A stretch of 64,000 nt of DNA. It comes from a bacterium (GTDB lineage: Bacteria; Planctomycetota; Planctomycetia; Isosphaerales; Isosphaeraceae). The DNA is taken from contig WGMM01000021.1 of NCBI GenBank assembly GCA_016125085.1, forward strand, positions 1 to 64,000, given 5' to 3'. Shown piece by piece: positions 49,984-62,255 of this stretch (its first letter is position 1; each line of letters begins with the position of its first letter). The notes under the pieces were generated by a model. That model was not told where the DNA came from. It worked only from the letters and a program-made list of their open reading frames with translations, and did no database searches. Made by a program: the position numbers and the translations under genes.

Positions 49984-52530
49984 TCAAGTCACCACGACCG
50001 GCTCTTCGCCATCGTAGGGGCAATAGGGCGACATCGAAAACCCCTGTGCCGAAGCGACTTGCGGAGCAGGCTCAGCAACGCTTACGGCTCCGAGAGCCGC
50101 GGCGGGCAAGTTCGGTACGGGCACGCGGCGGGCGCGCTGGCGTTCGAGGAACCGGCCCCAGATCACAAGAAAACTCGGCACGAGAATGGGCCGGACGAGG
50201 AATGTGTCCAGCAGCACGCCCAGAGCCATCGCGAAGCCAAGCTGCTTGAGGCTGTTCAGTTCGCCCAGAAGCATCGATCCGAGCGTGCCGGCCATGATCA
50301 GGCCGCAGCTGGAAATAATGCCGCCAGTGTGAGTTACGGCCCGACGGGTGCCTTCGACCACGCCATGCTCGCGGCTTTCCTCGACGACTCGCGACATGAG
50401 GAAAATGTTGTAGTCCTCACCCACGGCCACCAGGATCACGAACAGGAAGAAGCTGACCTTCCAGTCCAGCCCGCCCCAGGGCGTCGGGCCGGTGTGCATC
50501 AGGCGGAAGACGAGCTCCGTCGCACCCAGGCTCGCCAGATATCCGACGACGACCGTGGCGACCAGATAGAGACTGACGACCGGCTGCCTCAGCAGAAGGA
50601 CAAGAATGAGGTAAACGCCCAGGCTCACGAGAACGTACATCAGCCGTTCGTCGGAAAGCGTAACGTCCTTCAGGTCAGCGATTTCGGCAGTCGCCCCAGC
50701 CAGGCCGACCTTGTCGACCCCATCCAGAAAGCCACCGGGCCGGGCCGCTTCGCGAACCATCCGGAAGATATCCTGCAAGTTCAGCACCGTCGAAGTGGCG
50801 AACGGGTCGGTATCGAAGACCAGGTCGATCCGGGCGATCCGGTTCCGGTCGGTTTCGTCGCCTGCCCGCGAGCTGACGTGGCGGCTTTCGGCCAGGGCAT
50901 TGACGACCCTGTCATTCGTACGGTTGAAGTTGGCCACCAGGCCGCCCAGCAGGCCGCCGCCTTTCGGCTTCGCGTCTTTCTCGGGCTCATCGGTCTCCGC
51001 CGGTTTGCCCAGAGGCTGAGTCGACGAACGCACTTCGGCGATGCCAGGATGGCTGGCGATCAGTAGCGTCAGCTGACGGATCATCGTCCGGCCGGCTTCG
51101 GAACGGAAGTCGAGATCCGGGTGGCGGATCAGGATGCTCGAAGGGCTCAGCTCGCCAATCGGGAAGTAATCGCGAATCAGCCGGGTGCCCTGCACCGACT
51201 TCTGACCGGCCGAAAGGTCATCGAGCTGGCTGTAATTGGGCATGGCCACCATGCCGACGAGAGCCAGCGGCAGCATGCCGGCCATGCACATCGCCTGAAC
51301 CCGCCAGGGCCGGGCCACGACATAATCCGAAATGCGGCCCCAGTAATGCAGGGCCTTTTCCGCGGTGCCATCGGCCTTGCGGGCGGGTCTGACGGCAATG
51401 TCTTCGGCCATTTGCGGGCCCGGTTCGGCGAACGGCCAGAACAGCCATCGTCCCAGGCGGCTCATGAGCACCGGGGCGATCGTCACGCTGGCAAGCAGGG
51501 CCGAGACCAGGCTCAGGCCGATCGATGGGCCGATATAGCTGATCTTGGCGAACTTGCAGAACCAGAGTAGCCCCAGGCCGAAGATGACGGTGCCGGCGCT
51601 GGCTACCAGGGCGGCTCCGACGGCTTCCAGCGAGCGGCTCAGGGCGATTTTGCGCTCATGCCCGGCGATGAGTTCCTCACGATACCGAGCGATCAGGAAC
51701 AGGCAGTAATCCGTGCCCGCGCCGAACAGAACGACGACGACGAACACGCTGGTGATGTTGATCACCTGAAATTTCAGGCCTGGCACGTACGTCAGCAGCG
51801 GCAGGGCCTTGATCGCCAGAAAGACCGAGAACCCGATCGTCAATAGCGGCACAAGAGCCAGCAGCGGCGAGCGATAGACGATCAGGAGAATGGCCAGAAC
51901 CAGCACGATGGTGGCGACGGTGGTGGCGTCCAGGCTCGAATTCGCCGCCTGGTTCAGGTCGTGCCCGACCATGGCCGAACCGGTCATACCCACGCGAATG
52001 CCGGAAGGTGCCGCGACGCTTTCCTTCTCGACGAGTTCGATCAGCAAGTCCAGCGCCTGCCGAGTCTTGCGTGCGATGAAGGTCGATTCCAGCGGCTGGA
52101 TGATCAGAACGGTCTGCCCCTCCGGCTTGCCGGCCTCGCCAGCTGTGCCGATGAGTCGGGGGCCGATGATCGGCGTCTTGTACGTCACCAGCGGCTTGAG
52201 GCCCCACTGGGGGTTTTCGTCGCGAAATTTGCCGAGGGCGGTCGAAAGTTTGTCGGCGAAGGCGAAATCTTCGCGGCTGAGCACGCCGCCGGAGCGTTCC
52301 ACGGCCACGACCATCTGCGAACTGGCCCGGTCCGAGCCGAAGCCGCGCTGGAGGAGGTCGTCGCCGATGACGGTCGGGTAATGTTTCGGGAAGAAGCCGA
52401 CATTATCGTCGCGCTGGATCGATTCCAGCGATGGTGCGAAAGAGAACACCAGGGCCGACACGGCGATCCAGGCCATGATCAGGCCCAGGCCTTTGCGGCT
52501 GACGACGATCTTTCCGAGGGGCTCGAACAT
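49984..52530 (-). CDS. MMPL-family RND transporter
   Basis: 848 residues with the MMPL/RND duplication: helix near the N-terminus (GLIMAWIAVSALVFSFAPSLESI), a first periplasmic domain (about 40-200), helices 2-6 (TTVATIVLVLAILLIVYRSPLLALVPLLTIG, FVVVVLFGAGTDYCLFLIARYREEL), a second periplasmic domain, and helices 8-12 (VVVGYLASLGATELVF, VILVAVGEDYNIFLMSRVVEE). The GAGTDYCLFL and VGEDYNIFL motifs are the proton-relay Asp-Tyr pairs of the family. A Pro/Ala-rich tail follows the last helix. Substrate, often a lipid, hopanoid or drug in relatives, cannot be assigned. Stands alone, 191 bases downstream (in transcription) from nothing co-directional. Confidence 0.94.
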   Translation of the reverse strand: MFEPLGKIVVSRKGLGLIMAWIAVSALVFSFAPSLESIQRDDNVGFFPKHYPTVIGDDLLQRGFGSDRASSQMVVAVERSGGVLSREDFAFADKLSTALGKFRDENPQWGLKPLVTYKTPIIGPRLIGTAGEAGKPEGQTVLIIQPLESTFIARKTRQALDLLIELVEKESVAAPSGIRVGMTGSAMVGHDLNQAANSSLDATTVATIVLVLAILLIVYRSPLLALVPLLTIGFSVFLAIKALPLLTYVPGLKFQVINITSVFVVVVLFGAGTDYCLFLIARYREELIAGHERKIALSRSLEAVGAALVASAGTVIFGLGLLWFCKFAKISYIGPSIGLSLVSALLASVTIAPVLMSRLGRWLFWPFAEPGPQMAEDIAVRPARKADGTAEKALHYWGRISDYVVARPWRVQAMCMAGMLPLALVGMVAMPNYSQLDDLSAGQKSVQGTRLIRDYFPIGELSPSSILIRHPDLDFRSEAGRTMIRQLTLLIASHPGIAEVRSSTQPLGKPAETDEPEKDAKPKGGGLLGGLVANFNRTNDRVVNALAESRHVSSRAGDETDRNRIARIDLVFDTDPFATSTVLNLQDIFRMVREAARPGGFLDGVDKVGLAGATAEIADLKDVTLSDERLMYVLVSLGVYLILVLLLRQPVVSLYLVATVVVGYLASLGATELVFRLMHTGPTPWGGLDWKVSFFLFVILVAVGEDYNIFLMSRVVEESREHGVVEGTRRAVTHTGGIISSCGLIMAGTLGSMLLGELNSLKQLGFAMALGVLLDTFLVRPILVPSFLVIWGRFLERQRARRVPVPNLPAAALGAVSVAEPAPQVASAQGFSMSPYCPYDGEEPVVVT

Positions 52531-52951
52531 GCGTTTCGCTCTGGGCCTCGTGACCGGAGGAGTCCGTTCCGCCGAGGCTTCGGTCGGATTCGGCCGTTAT
52601 CCTCAGCCTTCGACCATTGAGCCAGGCGTTCTACAGCGCCATGCCGTGCAGCCATGCACACATCGGCGTCAGAACCGGCACGATCGATATCACGTGAGTC
52701 TCATCGCCGAAGACGGAATTGTCAAGATCGTCGGCAAGTCCAACGCCCAGGCCGAATATCTTGTATCGCCGGAATCTCAAGCACGACGCGTCGTCCCGGA
52801 ATCCGGAATTCCGGAAAATCGCTATTGCCCAGTTCCCTAGAATCCGATAGAGGAAGTTCGTTCGAGGACACTTGCACCGCTACCGGCATGCCACTTCCCG
52901 CCACGCTACCCGCTCACGGGTCATGCCACGACCTCAGGACCCCATGTCGTG
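52531..52951. other. Divergent intergenic region
   Basis: 421 bases between the MMPL gene (minus) and the 132-residue hypothetical (plus). Contains CGGAATCCGGAATTCCGG near 52796-52813, a short direct/inverted repeat of the GGAATTCC type. No gene or confident promoter was found. Confidence 0.4.
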
Positions 52952-53350
52952 ATGGACTCCGGATGCGAATTCCTGAACCGAGGCTGGTGTGACCGCCTCA
53001 ACAGCTACATGGCCCATCGGAACGACGAGCATCTCGAAGCTCTCGTGCATGAGGCCCGCGACTTTTTCTGCGACCGGATCGACCGCATCCTGCCCCAGGA
53101 TTCGGTCTGGCACTCCTGCGACGACACCCTTCGCACCGGCGCGCTGCTTTATCTGCTCGACAGATCGATCGTCGAACGCTGCCTGTGCGACCAGGCCAAA
53201 GTCAGCTACAAACCGGCCGAGATGGCCGAATTCATGATCCTCTCCCGCCCCGAATTGTTGCCCGTCGCCGTGCCGCTGCTGGAACTTGTCGCCTGCCTCC
53301 GCCGCCATCGCTCCCGCAACGCGGAAACCGGCCAGACCGAAGAGTGCTGA
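52952..53350 (+). CDS. Hypothetical protein, 132 residues
   Basis: Not recognised. ATG at 52952 (a GTG lies immediately before). Entirely helical and soluble by appearance: EALVHEARDFFCDRIDRILPQDSVWHSCDDTLRTGALLYLLDRSIVERCLCDQAKVSYKPAEMAEFMILSRPELLPVAVPLLELVACLRRH. It contains seven cysteines, three of them in the first 35 residues. Strong GC-rich third-position use supports coding. No clear Shine-Dalgarno; the next ATG (MAHRNDEHLEAL) is an alternative start. Separate from its neighbours. Confidence 0.6.
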   Translation: MDSGCEFLNRGWCDRLNSYMAHRNDEHLEALVHEARDFFCDRIDRILPQDSVWHSCDDTLRTGALLYLLDRSIVERCLCDQAKVSYKPAEMAEFMILSRPELLPVAVPLLELVACLRRHRSRNAETGQTEEC

Positions 53351-53603
53351 CCCGGCGGCCCGACCGGTTTTTCCGAAGAATCCGTATTCGACCGCAGCCT
53401 TGCTGATTACGCCATTCGCAGTAACGATATCGCTTTAAGCAACTCTCACCAGATTTTCGCCGCCCGAAGGGCGATTCCGCCCCGCCGCTCTGATAAGATC
53501 GTCGGCATGGTTCCACCTGCGCAGGCCCGCAATGCCGGGCCCGCCCGAACCATCCCGCCGGACGCACACCCAGATCAGCCCCAACCAGGAGAACGCAAGC
53601 ATC

Positions 53604-54320
53604 ATGCGGATCGCAAGTTGCATACGATCAGCCGCACTGGCTTCGTTGACGCTCGGCCTCGCCTTCGTAGCCACGCCAGCTCAGGCCCAGGAAGCGAAAG
53701 ACACGCCCCTTTTCAATGGCAAAGACCTCACCGGCTGGACGATCTTCATCCGCCACCCGGAAAAAGGCGCTGACCCGACCAGGGACCCGAACGGGATCTT
53801 CAAGGTCAAGGACGGCGTCATCCACATCAGCGGCCAGCACTTCGGCGGCATCACGACCGAAAAGGAATACGAAGACTATCACCTGAAGCTCGAATTCAAG
53901 TGGGGCGACAAGAAATGGCCGCCCCGCGAGAAAGCCGTCCGCGACAGCGGCATCCTGTATCACTGCGTCGGCCCCGAAAAGGTCTGGACGAAGTCGGTGG
54001 AATGCCAGATTCAGGAACACGACTGCGGCGATTTTTACATGGTCGACGGCACTTCGGCCGTGATCGCCGGCAAGCGTGAGCCCCGCTACTCGAAGAAGCT
54101 CAAGGACGCCGAAAAGCCGAACGGCGAGTGGAACAGCGTCGAGGTCATCTGCAAGGGCGACACCGTCAAGCACATCGTCAACGGCGTGCTCGTCGCCGAA
54201 GCCACGGGCCTTTCGCTCGACAAGGACGGCAAAGTCCCCCTGACCAAAGGCAAAATCCTGCTGCAAAGCGAAGGCGCGGAAGTGTTCTATCGCAACATCA
54301 CGATCAAGTCGCTGAAGTGA
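53604..54320 (+). CDS. DUF1080 (3-keto-disaccharide hydrolase-like) secreted protein
   Basis: 238 residues from the ATG at 53604, with AGGAGA upstream and a signal peptide ending TPAQAQE. One DUF1080 concanavalin-like beta-sandwich: DTPLFNGKDLTGW, IFKVKDGVIHISGQHFGGITTEKEYEDYHLKLEFKWG, RDSGILYHCVGPEKVW, ECQIQEHDCGDFYM, GEWNSVEVICKGDTVKHIVNGVLVAEA, KILLQSEGAEVFYRNITIKSL. This is the planctomycete 'laminin G-like' form used in carbohydrate binding or hydrolysis in the periplasm. Monocistronic. Confidence 0.95.
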   Translation: MRIASCIRSAALASLTLGLAFVATPAQAQEAKDTPLFNGKDLTGWTIFIRHPEKGADPTRDPNGIFKVKDGVIHISGQHFGGITTEKEYEDYHLKLEFKWGDKKWPPREKAVRDSGILYHCVGPEKVWTKSVECQIQEHDCGDFYMVDGTSAVIAGKREPRYSKKLKDAEKPNGEWNSVEVICKGDTVKHIVNGVLVAEATGLSLDKDGKVPLTKGKILLQSEGAEVFYRNITIKSLK

Positions 54321-54499
54321 TTCGACTTGCGGCCCGGGCGGATCGTTCGGTCCGCCCGCGCCCGCCTTGCCGATTCGGCGGTTTGGCCCATGCTGATTGA
54401 GGTGGGCGTGCTTGGTTCCAGGACTTCGGCACGTTCGATTCCGCTTCTTCGCATGGAATTCCGCGATGCGGAGTTTCGGCCATTCGGCTCAGGACTGTC

Positions 54500-55072
54500 A
54501 TGAATACCAGGCGTCGGTTGATCGTCGGCATCAGCGGGGCCTCAGGCATCGATCTGGGCGTTCGTGTGCTCGAACTGCTCAAACCGACGGACGTAGAAAC
54601 GCACCTGATTCTCTCGAAGGCCGCGGACCTGACGCGGTCGCTCGAATCGAAATACGACACCGAGACGATCCGGGCCCTGGCCGATGTCGTGCACGCCCCC
54701 GGCGACGTAGCCGCCTCCATCTCAAGCGGCTCGTTCCGCACGATGGGCATGATCATCGCCCCCTGCTCCGTGAAAACGCTCGCCGAGATCGCACACGGCA
54801 TTTCGTCGGGCCTAATGAGCCGGGCGGCCGACGTCGTCCTCAAGGAACGCCGCAGGCTCGTGCTGATGGTCCGCGAAACGCCGCTGAATCTCATTCACTT
54901 GCGGAACATGGTCGCCGTGACCGAAGCCGGCGCGATCGTCATGCCCCCCGTGCCCGCCTGGTACGTCGGCCCGACCAGCATGGACGAATACCTGACCCAG
55001 ACCGCAGCCCGGGCGATCGATCTTTTCGATATCGAAACGCCCGACCTGAAACGATGGCGGGAATCGGAGTGA
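54500..55072 (+). CDS. ubiX: UbiX-type flavin prenyltransferase
   Basis: 190 residues. Flavin-binding Rossmann-like fold with GISGASGIDLGVRVLELL, SGSFRTMGMIIAPCSVKTLAEIAHGISSGLMSRAADVVLKERRRLVLMVRETPLNLIHLRNMVAVTEAGAIVMPPVPAWY, the UbiX/Pad1 core. It attaches a dimethylallyl group to FMN to make prenylated FMN for a UbiD-type decarboxylase. No ubiD neighbour is present here; its client would be elsewhere. Confidence 0.93.
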   Translation: MNTRRRLIVGISGASGIDLGVRVLELLKPTDVETHLILSKAADLTRSLESKYDTETIRALADVVHAPGDVAASISSGSFRTMGMIIAPCSVKTLAEIAHGISSGLMSRAADVVLKERRRLVLMVRETPLNLIHLRNMVAVTEAGAIVMPPVPAWYVGPTSMDEYLTQTAARAIDLFDIETPDLKRWRESE

Positions 55073-55093
55073 AACCGATTTCGGCGAAATCTC

Positions 55094-56047
55094 TCAGGGT
55101 TTTGTAATGCTCGCCGGCACAGGCACTTCCGCCCCCTGGCGGATGATCGTCATGTCCACCGGCTGATCGGTCGCCAGGACGGTGCGGCCTTTGAGGGCGG
55201 GCAAAATTTTGTCGATCGTATTGAGCCAAAGCTCGCGCACCGTCGGGCCATAACCCGTGCGCCGGGCTTGCCGCAAAAGCACGCCGAAGCCCTGGGCCTC
55301 CGCCTTCGCGGCGGCGCGCGCGGATTGTGCCGAAGTCTCAGCCTCCGCAACGATTGCAGCCGTTTCGCCCGTCACGGCAAGCGATTCGGCCGCGGCGGCC
55401 CGGTCCGCTTCAGCGACGGTGCGTGCCCCCTGGCTCACGGCCGCCTGGGCTTCTTCGAAATCGCGCCGAACTTCTTTCGGCGGAGTGAGTTCCACCCAGA
55501 CCACGCCGACGATCCGGATCCCCAGCGCCTGCCGGTCGACCTGCTTCTGAACGTTTTCCTGCAGGGTCCGGGCCAGCGTTTCACGCCCCGGTCCCAGCGC
55601 CTCGGCGATCGAAACGCCGGAGAGCGTCGAAACCAGCGAAGCTTCCGCCAGTGGCACCAGGCGGCTTTCGACCCGGTCCAGCCCCGTGCGGGCGATTTCC
55701 AGCGGGTCGATCACCCGATAGTCAAGCCTGACCGCGGCTTCCAGCAAATTGGCGTCGCCGGTGAGGAATTCGCTCGCCCGTTCGGCGATTCCGCCCTCGG
55801 CGAACGGCTCAAGCCGGATCTGCAGGATCGATTCGGTGGGAATGGCCCGCACTTCCGCAACCGGCCATGGCGGCACCCAGTGCATGCCAGGAGCCAGCAA
55901 TTCCGGCCGCAGCGTGCCCAGACGGACGACCGCCCCCCGATGCCCCTGCGGTACCACGCGCAGCCCTGCCGCGACCACAGCCGCAAGTGACAGAAAACCT
56001 GCCGCGAACGTCAAAGTTCGCCACCCGGGCCGATGCATCGAAATCAT
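55094..56047 (-). CDS. SPFH-domain membrane protein, HflK-like
   Basis: 317 residues. A single N-terminal membrane helix (TLTFAAGFLSLAAVVAAGLRVV) is followed by an SPFH (prohibitin-like) domain: VPQGHRGAVVRLGTLRPELLAPGMHWVPPWPVAEVRAIPTESI, LDYRVIDPLEIARTGLDRVESRL. A long Ala/Glu/Arg-rich coiled coil (DFEEAQAAVSQGARTVAEADRAAAAESLAVTGETAAIVAEAE) precedes the C-terminal ELWLNTIDKILPALKGRTVL, as in HflK. HflKC forms a membrane cage around FtsH. Third gene of the operon; its start overlaps the previous stop as ATGA (56044-56047). Confidence 0.87.
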   Translation of the reverse strand: MISMHRPGWRTLTFAAGFLSLAAVVAAGLRVVPQGHRGAVVRLGTLRPELLAPGMHWVPPWPVAEVRAIPTESILQIRLEPFAEGGIAERASEFLTGDANLLEAAVRLDYRVIDPLEIARTGLDRVESRLVPLAEASLVSTLSGVSIAEALGPGRETLARTLQENVQKQVDRQALGIRIVGVVWVELTPPKEVRRDFEEAQAAVSQGARTVAEADRAAAAESLAVTGETAAIVAEAETSAQSARAAAKAEAQGFGVLLRQARRTGYGPTVRELWLNTIDKILPALKGRTVLATDQPVDMTIIRQGAEVPVPASITKP

Positions 56048-57044
56048 TTCGGAGGCTCCGGCACTTCCCGGCGCGGCGCTGGCACCAGCCCCGATGGACC
56101 GATCGGCTCAGGCGCGGGCCCCAGGTTCGGCGGCGGGGGCGAATCGCCTGCGAAATCAACCGAAGGCCCCTGCCAGAGAAGCTTCCAGAGCGGGCTGCCT
56201 GACGACAGAATCACAGTCGTCTTATCGTCGGCCAAAGTCTTGTAAGTTTCGAGGGTTCGGACGAGTTCGTAAAGCTTCGGATCCTGCGCGTGGGCTTCGT
56301 TCAGGATGCCCAGAGCCTCGGCTTCGGCCGTGGACCGGATCGCTTCAGCCTCGGCCCGGGCTTTGGTCAGGGCCGTTTCCCGGTCTCGCTTCGATTTCGC
56401 CGTCACGGTGGCGGCTTTGGCCTGAGCCTCGGCCCGGATGCGGCTGGAGGTCTGGGCACGCTCGGCCCGGATTTGTTCGAAAACCGCTGGCCGGATTTCG
56501 GTCGGATAAGAGATACGGCGGATCATGACGGCCGCGATCTCGACGCCGAACGACTCGGCCGCGCTGGCGTTGAGCGAGCCCATGACCTGATCGGCCAGGG
56601 CGTCGGGCCCCGGGCGGTCTGCGGCTGTTGAGACGATCGCGGCCATCGGCTGCCGCGCGACGGCCTCGACGATCGCCGAAGTCGCCCGCTCCGCCAGCCG
56701 GCTTTCGACTTCGACCGGCCCGGCGGCCGATTCGACGAACCGGCGCGCGTCCTTCACTCGCCACACCAGCGAAAGGCCGACTTCCAGATTTTTCTTGTCC
56801 GCCGTAAGTGCTTCCGAAGGCGGCAGCTCCGCCAGCCGGCCCCGCCGATCGACCCGCACCAGCCCCTGCCAGGGCGCTTTGAACTTCAGCCCCGCCGGGC
56901 TCGCCGAGCCGCCCACGACGCGAACGACCCGCCCGAACTGCGTCACCAGCACCTCTTCCGTCTCGCCGCACACGAAAACGCTGGTCACGGCAACAGCGAC
57001 AGCGGCGCCGAGAATCAACAGCCTGCGGACAATTCGGGGCAGTT

Positions 57045-57048
<4 letters not shown>
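56044..57048 (-). CDS. SPFH-domain membrane protein, HflC-like
   Basis: 334 residues. N-terminal helix (RLLILGAAVAVAVTSVFVC), then ETEEVLVTQFGRVVRVVGG...AGLKFKAPWQGLVRVDRRGR, KKNLEVGLSLVWRVKDARRFVESA, RISYPTEIRPAVFEQIRAERAQTSSRIRAEAQAKAATVTAKSKRDRETALTKARAEAEAIRSTAEAEALGILNEAHAQDPKLYELVRTLETYKTL, the HflC pattern. A Pro-rich tail of about 40 residues follows. Both ends overlap neighbouring genes by ATGA, tying it to the ATPase-SPFH fusion and the HflK-like protein. Confidence 0.88.
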
Positions 57049-60326
<3,278 letters not shown>

Positions 60327-60788
60327 GCTTCAAGTGTCGCGTGGGCCGGGGGTTAGATCAGCAGGCCCGGAGTCAGGTGCGTTCGCCGAAAGATCGTCGC
60401 AAAAGCCAAAAAGCCCGGCCTTCGCAAGTTCACCAATATACCGCATCGCAGAGCCGATGCCAAATTCGCGGAATGGTGGCGTGAACACGGTCATGGCGAT
60501 CGAGCCGGGTTCTTTCTCATCGTTGATTGGCCCAAAGTGCGGAATGCGGAATCTGTTTCCGGGCGTACCGGGGTCCAGAACCAGGTGGCAGAGAAATTTC
60601 TTGGCGGGGAAACGGCCCTTCGTCTTTCCAGAGGCGTCGATCGGACCAGTCGCCAGAGAACCCCCGATCGATCGTCCTAAATTCCGCCTCTTGTGCGGAT
60701 TCCGTCCAGCGAGGATAATCGTCGACAGAGCTCGGACCGATTTCCTCCTCATTCGCGAATTCAGGCTGAGCGGATCCGGAACATACCG
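60327..60788. other. Divergent intergenic region
   Basis: 462 bases between the metal-ATPase fusion (minus) and the AraC-type regulator (plus). No metal-regulator-type operator palindrome, RNA gene or confident promoter was recognised. Open frames here are antisense or random. Confidence 0.4.
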
Positions 60789-61775
60789 ATGTTTTCGACC
60801 TCGCCGGGCTACCTTCGAAGATATCCGATCCTTCATACGACGGATCTCGACCTGTCCCGCAGCGTTATGGGCGGACATTATTGCAGGCACGAAGTTCAGC
60901 CGAAAGGCAGGACGCAGTTCGAGTCGCACGTCAACGCCGTGCATGTCGGCAACGCCCGCATCACGTATGTGGATTGCGCCTCGCCACTCTCGATTCGGAC
61001 GCTTTCTTCGCCTCATTGGAACACGATCTTCATGCCTGAGGAGGGCGGTTGCGGCTTCGATGCCCGTGGCCTGATTTCGACTGCCCATGGCGGTCAGGGC
61101 GTTTATGTGGGTGCCGCCACCGAACTGAAAATGGACGCGAGGCCGATTCGCCTGCTTTCGATCGAATTTCCCAGGTCGCTCGTTTCCGAATCCGTCGCGT
61201 GTCGCGGGATCGATCGATTCATAACCGATATCGACCTGAATTCCGGGCCTGGCGCAGCACTACGTTCCCTCTGCCGCTGGACAGCGGGCGAACTTGACCG
61301 GCCGGAATCGAGTCATGGCATCTTCGGGGCGGATCGACATCTGGCGATGACGCTCTTTTCGTTGTACATGAAATGCCTCGCTCCCGAGCACCCTCACAAG
61401 GCCGAGAAGTCGTTAGGCCGCATGGCTTTCGATGAGCTGGAAGCGTATATCGACAGCCAGCTGACGGAGCCGCTCACGACCGAATCGCTGGCCCGAATGA
61501 CGGGTGTATCATCGCGAACGATCCAACTCGCATTTCGTGAATTCCGCAATTGCACGCCAAGCGAATTCATTCGCCAGCGGCGGCTGGACAAGATCCATGA
61601 AATCCTGACCTCCGGCGATCTCCCTTCCACGATCACGGCCCTCGTCATGACGTATGGCTTCTTCCATCCGGGAAGGTTCTCACGGTCCTATTTTGAGAGA
61701 TTCGGCGAAAGGCCGAGCGATACGATGCGCGGCTCGAAACGTTTTGATTTGCTTCGTCCACCCTCGAATGACTGA
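60789..61775 (+). CDS. AraC/XylS-family transcriptional regulator
   Basis: 328 residues from the ATG at 60789. N-terminal AraC-binding-like domain of about 220 residues (VMGGHYCRHEVQPKGRTQFESHVNAVHVGNARITYVDCASPLSI, NTIFMPEEGGCGFDARG), as in the OpcR/FeaR group. The C-terminal double HTH is clear: LEAYIDSQLTEPLTTESLARMTGVSSRTIQLAFREFRNCTPSEFIRQRRLDKIHEIL and VMTYGFFHPGRFSRSYFERFGERPSDTMR. It probably controls nearby genes in response to an unidentified small molecule. Two TTGCGCAA palindromes lie downstream, before the FG-GAP gene. Confidence 0.9.
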   Translation: MFSTSPGYLRRYPILHTTDLDLSRSVMGGHYCRHEVQPKGRTQFESHVNAVHVGNARITYVDCASPLSIRTLSSPHWNTIFMPEEGGCGFDARGLISTAHGGQGVYVGAATELKMDARPIRLLSIEFPRSLVSESVACRGIDRFITDIDLNSGPGAALRSLCRWTAGELDRPESSHGIFGADRHLAMTLFSLYMKCLAPEHPHKAEKSLGRMAFDELEAYIDSQLTEPLTTESLARMTGVSSRTIQLAFREFRNCTPSEFIRQRRLDKIHEILTSGDLPSTITALVMTYGFFHPGRFSRSYFERFGERPSDTMRGSKRFDLLRPPSND

Positions 61776-62255
61776 CGAGCGCCATCGCGATCGCCGCGAA
61801 AAACTGGACGGACCGGCCCGGATTTTGCCGCATTGGAGTTTCGAAACGAACGAAAGACACGACGAAAAGCCGGCATCGATCGAATGCGACGGCATCCGTT
61901 CCGGTGGATTCAACGAACTGCACCCGGAACGTGCGTGCGCAAACCAGCCCATACACCACAAGCAGCTTAATCTGGCCAGATCACGCCGAACCGCATTTCG
62001 TTTTTTGGATACGAATATTGCGCAAACCGCATATCCTCCTGAAAAATCCAATCTTATGATTTCGACGGTATTCCTCGCACTCGACTGAATCACGAGACGA
62101 AGCCGAACGGATTCAGCGATCCTCGAGGAACCAGCGCTTCAGGATTTCGTTTTCGGGCAAAATTCCGAGATCACGATCCGGAAATCCTGAAACGAACGGA
62201 AAAATCCCATCGCAACACGTTTGCGCAACACGAATATCGACCAGGAGTTTTGGCA
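61776..62255. other. Intergenic region upstream of the second FG-GAP gene
   Basis: 480 bases, less GC-rich than the flanking genes. It contains TTGCGCAA at 62018-62025 and again at 62221-62228, each next to CGAATAT in opposite orientation. The ribosome-binding site of the FG-GAP gene (AGGAG at 62243-62247) is at the right edge. No gene is supported. Confidence 0.5.
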
